Shown: positions 7,999 to 16,873 of the stretch, in pieces | How positions within the stretch are numbered: the first letter of the stretch is position 1 | Layout of the letters: each line of letters opens with the position of its first letter | NCBI RefSeq assembly: GCF_030012525.1 | Contig: NZ_CP124855.1 | Coordinates: 1,922,001-1,986,000 of the forward strand | Direction of reading: 5' to 3' | DNA from: Chryseobacterium gotjawalense | GTDB lineage: Bacteria > Bacteroidota > Bacteroidia > Flavobacteriales > Weeksellaceae | DNA: 64,000 nucleotides | Program-made: the position numbers and the translations under genes | The notes under the pieces: generated by a model | Databases searched by the model: none | What the model saw: the letters and a program-made list of their open reading frames with translations, nothing else | What the model was told of the DNA's origin: nothing

Positions 7999-9450
7999 TT
8001 GTATAAAAAATTATTGGGACAAACTGCGATTTATGGTCTTAGTACTGTTATTATCAGATTATTCCCATTCATCATCAGTCCTTTTGTCACTCACGCATTT
8101 GGTCCGCAGTCATTGGCGCCGTTTATCGATTTTTATTCGGTGGCCGGAATCATCATTGTTTTGCTTTCTCACGGTATGGAAACTACGTTTTTCAGGTTTG
8201 CCGAAAAAGAGGACGATACGCAGAAATTAATTTCTACTTCTACGTTAAGTGTCGTCGGAGCCTCATTTTTATTTATGATTTTCTGTTATATTTTCCGGCA
8301 GGATTTAGCAATCGCCTTCAAAACACCAGATCAGATCAATCTTTTAACCATGATGCTTTTTGTGCTTGGTTTAGATGGACTTTCTACGATGCCATTTGTC
8401 ATTTTAAGAAAAACAGGAAGGCCGAAAAAATTCGCTTTAATTAAAATTATCAATGGAATTATCAATTTTTTATTGGTTTTATTCTTCATCGTGATTTTAC
8501 CAAAACTTGGCGAGAATGGAATTTTGGGCTTCAGTTATAATAAAAACTTTGGAATTGGTTATGTTTTCGTAGCAAATTTGGTTGCGAGTGCGGTTACTTT
8601 TCTTCTTCTTTTTCAGGAAATTAAAGCGGTTCGAATTGCTTCTTTCAGTTGGAATCTTTGGAAAAAAATGATGGCATATTCCTGGCCAATTACGATTGCC
8701 GGTTTAGCGGGAGTGATTAATGAAACGATGGATCGCCAGTTTTTGAAATACCTTTTACCGGACGGAACCAACACCGAACAAATGGCAATTTACGGAGCAG
8801 TTTGTAAAATCGTAACTTTCCTTACCTTGTTCCGGCAAGCGTATCTTTTGGGAATTGAACCTTTCTTTTTTTCCCATGCTAAAAATGAAAACTCAGGACA
8901 AGCTTATGCGAAACTGATGGATATGTTCGTTATTGTAAACTGCATTATTCTGCTGGCTTTGTGCGTTAATTTAGATTGGCTTGCGAAATTATATCTCGCA
9001 AATCCTGCTTATAATGCAGGAATATCAATTGTGCCAATTGTTTTGATTGCCGCTGTTTTTCTGGGGATTTATCTGAACATGTCAGTTTGGTATAAACTTT
9101 CTGACAAGACAATTTTTGGTGCTTATATTTCGGTTTTAGGAGCCGCCGTAACAGTTGCGGTGAATGTGTATTTTATCCCGTCTTACGGATATTGGGCTTC
9201 AACATGGGGAACTTTTTTAAGCTATTTCTCGATGATGACGGTCTCGTATTTCCTTGGTCAATATTTTTATCCGATTCCTTATCACATGAAAAAAATAATG
9301 GGATATTTGAGTTTAAGCATTTTCTTCTCTCTTCTCTCTTATTATGTACTCGGCGGCAATTTACTCATAGGAAATTCATTATTATTAGTATTTTTAGCCA
9401 TTGTTTTTTATGTGGAAAAAGAAACTTTAAAAAAAATAAGAAAAGCTTAA
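7999..9450 (+). CDS. Polysaccharide biosynthesis flippase (Wzx/MATE-like)
   Basis: 483 residues and almost wholly hydrophobic, with about 12-14 predicted membrane helices. It belongs to the MOP exporter superfamily (Wzx/RfbX type), whose members flip lipid-linked oligosaccharides across the inner membrane. The start is a TTG at 7999 giving [13 protein letters not shown], typical of the family's N terminus; no upstream in-frame ATG exists nearby and a -7 promoter sits at 7975. dut follows after a single spacer base. A surface glycan is the likely cargo, but the family also includes unrelated efflux pumps. Confidence 0.85.
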   Translation: MYKKLLGQTAIYGLSTVIIRLFPFIISPFVTHAFGPQSLAPFIDFYSVAGIIIVLLSHGMETTFFRFAEKEDDTQKLISTSTLSVVGASFLFMIFCYIFRQDLAIAFKTPDQINLLTMMLFVLGLDGLSTMPFVILRKTGRPKKFALIKIINGIINFLLVLFFIVILPKLGENGILGFSYNKNFGIGYVFVANLVASAVTFLLLFQEIKAVRIASFSWNLWKKMMAYSWPITIAGLAGVINETMDRQFLKYLLPDGTNTEQMAIYGAVCKIVTFLTLFRQAYLLGIEPFFFSHAKNENSGQAYAKLMDMFVIVNCIILLALCVNLDWLAKLYLANPAYNAGISIVPIVLIAAVFLGIYLNMSVWYKLSDKTIFGAYISVLGAAVTVAVNVYFIPSYGYWASTWGTFLSYFSMMTVSYFLGQYFYPIPYHMKKIMGYLSLSIFFSLLSYYVLGGNLLIGNSLLLVFLAIVFYVEKETLKKIRKA

Positions 9451-9451
9451 T

Positions 9452-9883
9452 ATGAAAATAAAAATCATCAATAAATCACAACATCCTTTACCAAAATACC
9501 AGACAGCACTTTCTGCGGGAATGGATCTGTACGCTAATTTGGAAGAAGGCATCACTTTAAAATCGTTAGAAAGAAAGTTAATTCCCACCGGACTGTTTCT
9601 GGAACTCAGCGAAGGTTTTGAAGCACAGATCAGACCGAGAAGTGGATTATCTATAAAAAATGGAATTACGGTATTGAATGCGCCCGGAACCATCGACGCG
9701 GATTACCGCGGAGAAATTGGGGTTATTTTAGTAAATTTGTCAACCGAAGATTTCAAAATAAATAATGGTGACCGGATTGCTCAAATGGTAATTGCCAAAT
9801 ATGAAACCGCAGAATGGCAGGAAGTTGCTGAAATCAGTGAAACCGATCGTGGAGCTGGAGGATTCGGAAGTACCCAATTATAA
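9452..9883 (+). CDS. dut: dUTP diphosphatase
   Basis: 143 residues, the standard size of trimeric dUTPase. All five conserved motifs are present: AGMDLYA (22-28), RPRSGL (61-66), [12 protein letters not shown] (78-89, with the catalytic Asp), GDRIAQ (106-111) and the C-terminal RGAGGFGST (133-141) that closes over the nucleotide. It hydrolyses dUTP to dUMP and pyrophosphate, keeping uracil out of DNA and feeding dTMP synthesis. It is almost contiguous with the flippase gene, so the two are probably co-transcribed. Confidence 0.96.
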   Translation: MKIKIINKSQHPLPKYQTALSAGMDLYANLEEGITLKSLERKLIPTGLFLELSEGFEAQIRPRSGLSIKNGITVLNAPGTIDADYRGEIGVILVNLSTEDFKINNGDRIAQMVIAKYETAEWQEVAEISETDRGAGGFGSTQL

Positions 9884-9954
9884 ATAATTAAAAAAGTCTC
9901 TTTCTATAAATTGATTTCAATCATAAAAAATCAGACAAAAAAAACATACAAACT

Positions 9955-10983
9955 ATGAAAATTATCGTTCCTATGGCTGGTCGTGGTTCCAGATTAAGAC
10001 CACATACTTTAACCGTTCCGAAACCATTAATCCCAATTGCAGGCAAGCCCATTGTTCAACGTTTGGTTGAAGATATTACAAAAGTAGCCGGCGAAAAAAT
10101 CGACGAAATCGCTTTTATCATTGGAGATTTCGGAGCAGAAGTTGAAGCATCTTTAATTCAGATTGCAGAAAGTCTAGGAGCAAAAGGAACCGTTTACACG
10201 CAAGATGAACCACTGGGAACGGCGCACGCAATTAAATGTGCGGAACAGTCAATGCAGGGCAATGTAGTCGTTGCTTTTGCGGACACTTTGTTTAAAGCAG
10301 ATTTCAAATTAGATAAAAATTCAGATGGTGTAATTTGGGTGAAAAAAGTAGAAGATCCTTCTGCATTTGGCGTCGTAAAATTAGACGATTACGGGTTCAT
10401 TACTGATTTCGTAGAAAAACCGACAACATATGTTTCGGATCTGGCCATTATTGGAATTTATTATTTCAATTCTGCTGAAAAACTTATGAGCGAAATTAAT
10501 TATATCATGGATAATGATATTAAACAGGGCGGTGAATATCAACTGACAACCGCTTTAGAAAATCTTCGCCAAAAAGGAGCAAAGTTTTCATTAGGCAAAG
10601 TTGATGACTGGATGGATTGCGGAAATAAAAATGCAACCGTGGATACCAATGGAAAAGTTTTGGAATACGAAAGAGAAAATGTTTCGCAATTTCCTGCTTC
10701 TGCAAAAATTGACAACTGTATGATTATCCCACCGTGTTTCATCGGTGAAAATGTAGAAATCTCCAACTCCAAAATTGGACCGAGGGTTTCTATAGGAAAC
10801 AACACGAAGATTATCAACTCGAATATTGACAATTCTCTGATTCAGGAAAACACCATGATCGACCACGGAAATCTAAGCAATTCTATGATCGGAAATTCGG
10901 CAGAATACTATGGTGTTGCCCGCGAGATCTCTTTGGGAGACTTTTCTGTTCTGGATTTTCTTTCGAACCATAAAAATCTTTAA
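9955..10983 (+). CDS. Sugar-1-phosphate nucleotidyltransferase with beta-helix domain
   Basis: 342 residues. The N-terminal Rossmann-like domain begins MKIIVPMAGRGSRLRPHT and continues VPKPLIPIAGKPIV, the nucleotide-binding signature of RmlA/GlmU/mannose-1-phosphate guanylyltransferase enzymes; TAHAIKC and GVVKLDDYG are also typical. From about residue 255 a short left-handed beta helix follows (IGENVEISNSKIGPRVSIGNN). It activates a sugar phosphate with NTP. The exact sugar and nucleotide cannot be decided; a glucose-1-phosphate thymidylyl- or uridylyltransferase is plausible. The gene lies 71 bases after dut. Confidence 0.85.
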   Translation: MKIIVPMAGRGSRLRPHTLTVPKPLIPIAGKPIVQRLVEDITKVAGEKIDEIAFIIGDFGAEVEASLIQIAESLGAKGTVYTQDEPLGTAHAIKCAEQSMQGNVVVAFADTLFKADFKLDKNSDGVIWVKKVEDPSAFGVVKLDDYGFITDFVEKPTTYVSDLAIIGIYYFNSAEKLMSEINYIMDNDIKQGGEYQLTTALENLRQKGAKFSLGKVDDWMDCGNKNATVDTNGKVLEYERENVSQFPASAKIDNCMIIPPCFIGENVEISNSKIGPRVSIGNNTKIINSNIDNSLIQENTMIDHGNLSNSMIGNSAEYYGVAREISLGDFSVLDFLSNHKNL

Positions 10984-11000
10984 ACCATATCAAACTGATT

Positions 11001-11038
11001 CGCCATCAGCCACACGAAACAATTTGTGTGGTTTGGCG
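11001..11038 (+). terminator. Possible terminator hairpin
   Basis: Two stacked stems, CGCCA / TGGCG outside and CCACAC / GTGTGG inside, lie after the nucleotidyltransferase stop. There is no good T-run, so termination may be weak. Confidence 0.35.
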
Positions 11039-11079
11039 TTAATATTGTAAACTTTCCCGAAAGTTTAAATAAAATTCAA

Positions 11080-11874
11080 ATGAAAAAATACATCCTTGCA
11101 TCTGCATTCATGATCACGCTGATTTCCTGTAAAACAAAAATGGCTGTTGAAAATCCAATCAGCACCACTGCGCCGGTTGCTTCAAGCGCTAATTTTTTCA
11201 GCAAAATTAATGAAAAGACAGATTTTCAGCAATTGAAAATCAACTCCCGGATTATCGCAGAAACAGGTAAATTTATTCCTCCATTAGACGCGACCATTTA
11301 TATTGAAAAAGATCAAAAAGTTTGGATCAATATGGTTGCAATATTTTTAAATGTAGGAAGAGCAATTGCAACTCCTCAAGGAATCAAAGGATATGAAAAA
11401 TGGAACAAGACCTATATTGAATCCGATTTTTCTTACTTAAATTCACTGTTGAATGTTAATTTCATCGATTATGGTGCTTTACAGAATCTACTGTTAGGTA
11501 AAACTTTTATTCCCGTTACCGACAAAGACTTTAAACTTACCAAAAACGCACAAGGTTACCTTTTGACTTCTGAGAAAAATCTAAGCTTCCAGACCAATGG
11601 GAAGATTTCGCAATATTCGGCTGCATTGACTTATAATAACGAAATGGACTTGGAGAATGTTTCTTTGCAAAAAATAGACGCACCGGATCAACTCGAAGTT
11701 TCCTATTCTAACTGGGAGAATTTTGAAAACATGAAACTTCCAAAAAATGTTAAAATAATAATAAAAGGGTCAAAAAACAGCCAGATCTTACTGGAAAATA
11801 CGAAATTTGAGAGTTTGAAAATGGAAGCACCTTATTCCGTTCCCAATAATTATACGAAAACTGAGATTAAATGA
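11080..11874 (+). CDS. DUF4292 family lipoprotein
   Basis: 264 residues from the ATG at 11080, which directly precedes a lipoprotein signal (MKKYILASAFMITLISC, lipobox LISC, Cys17). The mature part matches my recollection of DUF4292, a beta-rich fold related to LolA/LolB-type lipid-binding proteins. Such proteins in Bacteroidetes sit beside EnvC-like genes, as here: the stop overlaps the next ATG by four bases (ATGA), implying translational coupling. An envelope role with the downstream murein hydrolase activator is inferred. Confidence 0.8.
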   Translation: MKKYILASAFMITLISCKTKMAVENPISTTAPVASSANFFSKINEKTDFQQLKINSRIIAETGKFIPPLDATIYIEKDQKVWINMVAIFLNVGRAIATPQGIKGYEKWNKTYIESDFSYLNSLLNVNFIDYGALQNLLLGKTFIPVTDKDFKLTKNAQGYLLTSEKNLSFQTNGKISQYSAALTYNNEMDLENVSLQKIDAPDQLEVSYSNWENFENMKLPKNVKIIIKGSKNSQILLENTKFESLKMEAPYSVPNNYTKTEIK

Positions 11875-13454
11875 TCAAAAGAATAAGCTTTTTAATAGGA
11901 ATTTTTCTGTTCGCTTTTTTTTCTGGGCAGAAAAAAGAACAACTTCAAAAGCAAAATGCGGAACTTAAAAAACAAATTTCGTCCATCAATGCCAACTTGG
12001 CAAAAACCCAACAACAATCAAAACTTTCCGTTGTTTACTTAAACGAAGTCGAAAAGAAAATTGGACTTCGCGAAAAAGTATATACCAACACCCAAAAGGA
12101 AAAACGATTGATTGAGGATGAAATTTACCTTCGCCAATTAGAAATTAACCGCCAAAATCGGGAACTTGCGGTATTGAGAAAAAACTATGCAGAAGTTCTC
12201 GTTAAAGCCTATAAAAATAAAGGGGCACAAAATAAAGTAACTTTTATTTTATCCTCTAAAAATTTAGGCGAAGCGCTCAGAAGAATTCAATATTTAAAAG
12301 ATTACTCAGATTATCAGGATAAAAAAGCGGCAGAAATTTCCACTGCAGCTAAGGTTCTTCAGGAGAACATCACCTTAAAACAGAAATCTGTAAAGGACAA
12401 AGAAATGATTCTTACCAATCAGCAAAAAGATTTGTTGACCATTGAAGCTGAGAAAAAAACAAAACAGTCGCTCTTAGAAGAATTTAAGAAAAACGAAGTT
12501 CAGCTTACCGCTGAACTGAAACAAAAGCAGGCCGAATCTAAACAGCTGGAAGGTCAGATCCGATCAATTATTGCCGATGAGATAAGAATTGCAAAAGCAA
12601 AAGAAGAGGAAAACAGAAAGGCAGAAGCTGAAAAAATACGGGTAGCAAAAATCGCTGCTGAAAAAGAAAAGGCAAAAATCGAAGCGGAGAACAAAGCACG
12701 AATGGAAGCCTTGGCTTTGGAAAAAAAGAAAGCAGATGAAGAAGCAAGAAAACTGAAAGAAATCTCTGAAAGAAAAGCAGCAGACGAAGCAGAAAAAGCA
12801 AAACTAGCCGCTTTGGCTGATGCAAAAAAAACAGAGGATTCTAAAAAAGCAGCGGATGCGGAAAAAGCAGAAGCAAGAAGATTGGCCGCAGCAAAAGACG
12901 CTGCCGAAGCTGCAGCAAACGCAAAAGCCGCTGCCGACAGAGCATCTACTGCCAGAGCAGCAGAAGCGACTATGGTGAAGAAAAACGATGATGAAAAGAA
13001 AGCGGCAGAAACAAAAGTAATGACTAATTATGGGGTTACAACAGCCGTAGGAAATAACTTTGCCGCGAACCGCGGAAAAATGGGAATGCCCGCCTATGGC
13101 ACTATCACCCACCGTTTCGGAAGACAGCCTCACCCCGTTTTTAAAAATATTGTAGAAGAAAACAACGGTATCAAGATTGCTGTATCAAAAGGAACAGTTG
13201 CAAAATGTGTAGCTCCCGGAACCGTTTCCCGTGTGGTGGCGTCTGCAGACGGATCCAAAACCGTCATTGTCAAACATGGTGATTACTTTACCATCTATGC
13301 AAACCTCTCCAGCACAATGGCTTCGGCAAACCAGCAAGTCTCTGCAGGAACATCTATCGGGGTAATCGGCGAAGATTTCGACGGCAGTTATACCTTAGAT
13401 TTCCAGATATGGAATGGCAGCAGTCCGGTTGATCCCTTAGGTTGGGTGAATTAA
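11871..13454 (+). CDS. EnvC-like murein hydrolase activator (degenerate LytM domain)
   Basis: 527 residues. A signal peptide (to about FFSG) is followed by long coiled coils (25-240), then a very Lys/Ala/Glu-rich helical stretch (240-380), then a C-terminal LytM/M23 fold from GTITHRFGRQPHP to the end. The zinc-ligand sites are lost: the G(V/I)D position reads GIKI and the HxH strand reads TLDFQIW. It should therefore not cut peptidoglycan itself. In E. coli, EnvC uses such a domain to activate amidases at division. The gene is translationally coupled to the DUF4292 lipoprotein. Confidence 0.88.
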   Translation: MIKRISFLIGIFLFAFFSGQKKEQLQKQNAELKKQISSINANLAKTQQQSKLSVVYLNEVEKKIGLREKVYTNTQKEKRLIEDEIYLRQLEINRQNRELAVLRKNYAEVLVKAYKNKGAQNKVTFILSSKNLGEALRRIQYLKDYSDYQDKKAAEISTAAKVLQENITLKQKSVKDKEMILTNQQKDLLTIEAEKKTKQSLLEEFKKNEVQLTAELKQKQAESKQLEGQIRSIIADEIRIAKAKEEENRKAEAEKIRVAKIAAEKEKAKIEAENKARMEALALEKKKADEEARKLKEISERKAADEAEKAKLAALADAKKTEDSKKAADAEKAEARRLAAAKDAAEAAANAKAAADRASTARAAEATMVKKNDDEKKAAETKVMTNYGVTTAVGNNFAANRGKMGMPAYGTITHRFGRQPHPVFKNIVEENNGIKIAVSKGTVAKCVAPGTVSRVVASADGSKTVIVKHGDYFTIYANLSSTMASANQQVSAGTSIGVIGEDFDGSYTLDFQIWNGSSPVDPLGWVN

Positions 13455-13464
13455 AAAAATAATA

Positions 13465-13472
13465 TAACTTTG
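13465..13472 (+). promoter_or_regulatory. -7 promoter element TAACTTTG for tatA
   Basis: Matches TAnnTTTG. A TTGG at 13442-13445 lies 19 bases upstream, in -33 position. The tatA start is 17 bases downstream. Confidence 0.6.
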
Positions 13473-13488
13473 TACAAAATTTTAAAAA

Positions 13489-13695
13489 ATGAATACACTT
13501 ACAATATTGGCACTTTCCTGGCAACATTTATTAATCGTCGGAATCATTATTTTGGTTTTTTTCGGTGGTAAAAAAATCCCGGAAATGATGAGAGGATTAG
13601 GTTCTGGTATCAAAGAATTTAAAGATGCGGTGAAAGAAGAAGACTCTAAAAAAACTGAAGAGCCAAAAAGCAATTCCAGCTCTACGACCCCTTAA
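13489..13695 (+). CDS. tatA: Twin-arginine translocase subunit TatA/TatE
   Basis: 68 residues. There is one N-terminal membrane helix (about 9-25), then the hinge FGGKKIPE with the invariant Phe-Gly, an amphipathic helix (MMRGLGSGIKEFKDAV) and a polar tail rich in Ser/Lys. TatA oligomers form the passage for folded Tat substrates across the inner membrane. It has its own promoter motif but also follows the EnvC-like gene by 34 bases. No tatC lies in the window. Confidence 0.94.
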   Translation: MNTLTILALSWQHLLIVGIIILVFFGGKKIPEMMRGLGSGIKEFKDAVKEEDSKKTEEPKSNSSSTTP

Positions 13696-13705
13696 ATTAG
13701 ACTTA

Positions 13706-14320
13706 ATGAATTTTACAGAAACTGCCTGGAAGGTCTTCAATCAATCGATAATTGACTATCATATTACTGATAATGTAGATACTCCGGTAAATAATCCCTA
13801 TTCAAAAGATAGTTTGGAACACCTTTTGTATGCAAAGAACTGGATTGATACCGTTCAATGGCATTTGGAAGACATAATTCGTGATGAAAACATCGATCCA
13901 ACTGAAGCTTTAAAATTAAAGAGAACAATAGACTCCTCCAACCAGAAAAGAACTGATTTGGTGGAGTATATCGACAGTTGGTTTCTGGAGAAGTACAGGA
14001 ATATTTCACCAAATGTTGACGCTAAAATTAATTCGGAGACTCCTGCCTGGGCAGTGGATCGCCTGTCAATTTTAGCATTAAAAGTCTATCATATGAGACT
14101 TGAAGCTCAACGTGAGTCTGCAAGTGATGAGCACAGAAAAAATTGTTCCGTAAAATTAAATACTTTACTGGAACAGCAAAAAGATCTTTCTGAAGCAATT
14201 GACCAATTGCTTTTTGATATAGAGAACGGCAATATTAAGATGAAAGTGTATAAACAAATGAAAATGTACAATGATGAAAGTCTTAATCCGATCCTTTATC
14301 AAAATGTAAAAAATGCGTAA
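13706..14320 (+). CDS. DUF4254 family protein
   Basis: 204 residues, soluble, mostly alpha-helical and acidic, with no signal peptide. I recognise it as DUF4254, a family of unknown function found next to LPS or envelope genes in Gram-negative bacteria. Distinctive segments are NPYSKDSLEHLLYAKNWIDT, AVDRLSILALKVYHM and a C-terminal KMKVYKQMKMYND. It lies 10 bases after tatA and overlaps the following lipoprotein gene by 8 bases, so the genes form one transcript. No enzymatic motif is visible. Confidence 0.75.
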   Translation: MNFTETAWKVFNQSIIDYHITDNVDTPVNNPYSKDSLEHLLYAKNWIDTVQWHLEDIIRDENIDPTEALKLKRTIDSSNQKRTDLVEYIDSWFLEKYRNISPNVDAKINSETPAWAVDRLSILALKVYHMRLEAQRESASDEHRKNCSVKLNTLLEQQKDLSEAIDQLLFDIENGNIKMKVYKQMKMYNDESLNPILYQNVKNA

Positions 14321-14768
14321 ACTGAACTTTGGCTACATTGTATTATTAATGCTCGCTTTATCCTGTTCTGCGGAGAAGATCAATCTTTCCCCAATTGGTG
14401 CAGTGAGTGTTCCGGAGGAAATGTACTCTTATGGTGACAGAAAAAATCTCATCGTTTATTCAGCTGAAATTACCAATCTGATCGCATCATTTCCAAAGTT
14501 TAGAAATGATACCGTAAACGCTGAAGTAGCGAAACTCAAATATTATCTAAAAGATTATATCGGTGCTATAGATGCCTATAATATCAACGGACGAAATAGA
14601 GCGCAGCGCAATTTCGAAAAATCTTACAAAAACCTTCAGATTCTCAGGAAATATTTGAATAAAGACGACGATCAGGTTCTCAACCGGTACCTGGTAAGAA
14701 TTAAAACCAATATGACCTTTCTGGAAAGCAACATTTCAAAAGATTCCACATCTACGCCCTCAAAATAG
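14313..14768 (+). CDS. Hypothetical lipoprotein
   Basis: 151 residues. The N terminus is a lipoprotein signal (lipobox LALSC, Cys18). The mature part is polar and helical, with no recognised domain. Its start overlaps the end of the DUF4254 gene by 8 bases, and ribA begins 11 bases after it, so it is a middle gene of the operon. It would be anchored in the inner or outer membrane after processing by Lgt and LspA; the lspA gene is at 58181. Confidence 0.72.
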   Translation: MRKLNFGYIVLLMLALSCSAEKINLSPIGAVSVPEEMYSYGDRKNLIVYSAEITNLIASFPKFRNDTVNAEVAKLKYYLKDYIGAIDAYNINGRNRAQRNFEKSYKNLQILRKYLNKDDDQVLNRYLVRIKTNMTFLESNISKDSTSTPSK

Positions 14769-14779
14769 CAACAAAATCC

Positions 14780-15382
14780 ATGTTAAAAATTCAAGCAGAA
14801 TCAAACGTTCCGACAGAGTACGGGGAATTCCGTATGATTGCATTTTCTGAATCTGACCAAGATTGGATGCCTCATATGGCAATTATTGCCAAAAACACTG
14901 ATTTTACACAGCCTATTAATGTACGTTTCCATTCCGAATGTATCACCGGCGAAGTATTTCATTCCAAGAAATGCGAGTGTGGCCAACAATTAGATGCCGC
15001 AATGAGCTTCATGCACAAAAACGGTGGCATTATCATCTATTTAAGACAGGAAGGAAGAAACATAGGTATCATCAATAAGCTGAAAGCTTATGCTTTACAG
15101 GAGAAGGGTTTCGATACGGTAGAAGCCAACTTAGAACTTGGTCTTCCGGCTGATGACAGAAATTTTGGTGTTGCGATAGAAATTCTAAAAATTCTAAATG
15201 TTAAGGAAATTAATCTTTTAACGAATAATCCGCAAAAATTAAAATTTGTAACGGACAGCAGCATTCGTCTGAATAAAAGAATTCCTTTGCAGATGGACTC
15301 TACAAAGGAAAGTGAAGCTTATTTAAAAACTAAAAAAGATTATTTCGGTCATCTTCTGGATGATGAAAATACCGCCTATTAA
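14780..15382 (+). CDS. ribA: GTP cyclohydrolase II
   Basis: 200 residues, the stand-alone form rather than the RibB-RibA fusion. The zinc cysteines are Cys54, Cys65 and Cys67 in SECITGEVFHSKKCECGQQ. GTP-binding and catalytic segments IIYLRQEGRNIGIINKLKAY and LTNNPQKL are intact. It converts GTP to the diaminopyrimidine that starts riboflavin synthesis. It is the last gene of a plus-strand run and converges on deoD with only 4 bases between the stop codons; no terminator hairpin is visible there. Confidence 0.95.
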   Translation: MLKIQAESNVPTEYGEFRMIAFSESDQDWMPHMAIIAKNTDFTQPINVRFHSECITGEVFHSKKCECGQQLDAAMSFMHKNGGIIIYLRQEGRNIGIINKLKAYALQEKGFDTVEANLELGLPADDRNFGVAIEILKILNVKEINLLTNNPQKLKFVTDSSIRLNKRIPLQMDSTKESEAYLKTKKDYFGHLLDDENTAY

Positions 15383-15386
15383 TTAT

Positions 15387-16094
15387 TTACATTTTAATGG
15401 CTGTTTCTAAAGCCAACTCAATCATTGGTGTCAACGCTGTTTCCCGCTGATCGGCAGAAATCTGATCTCCCGTAGGAATCACATCTGAAACCGTTAGAAT
15501 TGTTGCCGCATTTTTACCCAAATATTGTGCATTAGCGAAAAGTGCAAAGGCCTCCATTTCAACTGCCGTACAGTTATATTTTGAGGCAATCTCTGGAAGC
15601 GCCGGATTTTTTCTGTAGAAAATATCACTGGTGTGAATATTTGTTGCTTTTAAATTTAAAGATAATGCTTTCGCAGAATCATTGATTAATCCGAAAGTGC
15701 TGCCTTGGTGAGACAATAAATCTTCTTCGATTTCCCAGGCAAACTTTGCATAAGTAGATTCACTCGCCGCATGTTCAACATTTAACAGATCATAAACTTT
15801 CAGATCGGTAGTGTATGCTCCACAGGTTCCTATTCGGATAATCGTATCGACGTCAAATTCGGTAAACAGCTCATAGGAATAAATCCCGATGCTTGGGATT
15901 CCCATACCACTGGCTCCTACAGAAACTTCTTTCCCTTTGTAAAGTCCTGTGAAATAAAAAACATTTCTGGTTTTACTTACCAATTTCACATCCGTTAAGA
16001 AATTATCGGCGATGTATTTTGCTCTTAAAGGATCACCTGGCTGTAAAACCGTTTTAGCAATTTCTCCTTTTTTAGCTGCAATGTGAACACTCAT
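15387..16094 (-). CDS. deoD: Purine-nucleoside phosphorylase (DeoD type)
   Basis: 235 residues, the size of the hexameric DeoD family. Motifs seen are MSVHIAAKKGEIA at the start, the phosphate loop LQPGDPLRAK, GASGMGIPSIGIYSYEL, IRIGTCGAY, and the nucleoside-binding TAVEMEAFALFA followed by ILTVSDVIPTG with the catalytic Asp. It cleaves purine (deoxy)nucleosides with phosphate in salvage. A near-consensus -7 box (TAACTTTA, 16128-16135) lies upstream. Confidence 0.95.
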   Translation of the reverse strand: MSVHIAAKKGEIAKTVLQPGDPLRAKYIADNFLTDVKLVSKTRNVFYFTGLYKGKEVSVGASGMGIPSIGIYSYELFTEFDVDTIIRIGTCGAYTTDLKVYDLLNVEHAASESTYAKFAWEIEEDLLSHQGSTFGLINDSAKALSLNLKATNIHTSDIFYRKNPALPEIASKYNCTAVEMEAFALFANAQYLGKNAATILTVSDVIPTGDQISADQRETALTPMIELALETAIKM

Positions 16095-16193
16095 TATGTA
16101 TTTGTTTTTGATTAATTATTGAAGTGATAAAGTTACTAAAAAATCACCGATTACAGGAATCCAAACCAACACTCTAAACCTGACTTTTAGCAC

Positions 16194-16220
16194 AAAAAAA
16201 CCACAGCAAAAACTGTGGTT
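16194..16220 (-). terminator. Rho-independent terminator
   Basis: Stem AACCACAG / CTGTGGTT with a 6-base loop, followed on the minus strand by a run of T. It lies just past the lipoprotein gene ending at 16246. Confidence 0.8.
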
Positions 16221-16245
16221 CAAGTTAATTTTAATGATATAAAAT

Positions 16246-16764
16246 CTACAGATTCGTTACTTTAGAATCATCAATTTTAAAATAACTGATCACACTGTTA
16301 TAATCAGAATAATCTACTTTAGCATTTTTTGCTCCCGAAGAAGCTGGTACCAAAACTACTCGGAAAGTCTGAGCGTTCAAATATTGGGGAGTTGTAGCAA
16401 TATCATAATTGCCATTGGCATAAATCATTATATCATTTTTAGTAAAGTCAAAATCATAATCCAATTCATTTCCGTTGCTTAAAAAAATTGTTCTTGGAAT
16501 AGATTGCCAAACCGGAGAACCATCCGATGCAGTTCCGGTTTTTCTGTAAATCAAAACAACATCTGTATTAAACAATGGCTTTGTGAATGATCTGCTGATG
16601 AAATATCCATTTTGAGCATCAAACGAAAAATTCACATTATTGATATCCAATACGACTGAAAAAGTATCATTGTCATTTACGAGTACATCATCGTTTCTGT
16701 TGTCACAGCTAACTGCTACTATGCTAAATATTGCAATCAGCACTAAGGTTAAATAGTTTTTCAT
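16246..16764 (-). CDS. Hypothetical lipoprotein
   Basis: 172 residues with lipobox VAVSC, Cys20. The mature protein is polar and beta-rich with many Asn and Asp residues just after the Cys (CDNRNDD), a composition common in surface-exposed Bacteroidetes lipoproteins. No family is recognised. It has its own terminator at 16194-16220 and is divergent from the GH3 gene. Confidence 0.72.
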   Translation of the reverse strand: MKNYLTLVLIAIFSIVAVSCDNRNDDVLVNDNDTFSVVLDINNVNFSFDAQNGYFISRSFTKPLFNTDVVLIYRKTGTASDGSPVWQSIPRTIFLSNGNELDYDFDFTKNDIMIYANGNYDIATTPQYLNAQTFRVVLVPASSGAKNAKVDYSDYNSVISYFKIDDSKVTNL

Positions 16765-16845
16765 TTTGAAAGGGTTTAAAGATTAATATGTTTTGTCAGT
16801 CAATTTGTATGCCATTAGAAAATACGTTTTAAAAATTAAAAATTG

Positions 16846-16853
16846 TATTTTTG
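16846..16853 (+). promoter_or_regulatory. -7 promoter element TATTTTTG for the GH3 gene
   Basis: Exact TAnnTTTG match 20 bases before the ATG at 16874. It supports that start over the in-frame codon at 16793. Confidence 0.55.
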
Positions 16854-16873
16854 TTTCCATTATTTCTTATAGA

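Noticed and set aside
12568-12825. 85-codon minus-strand Leu/Phe-rich frame that looks like a membrane protein
   Set aside because: It is the antisense of the Lys/Glu/Ala-rich coiled coil in the EnvC-like gene; such artefacts are expected there.
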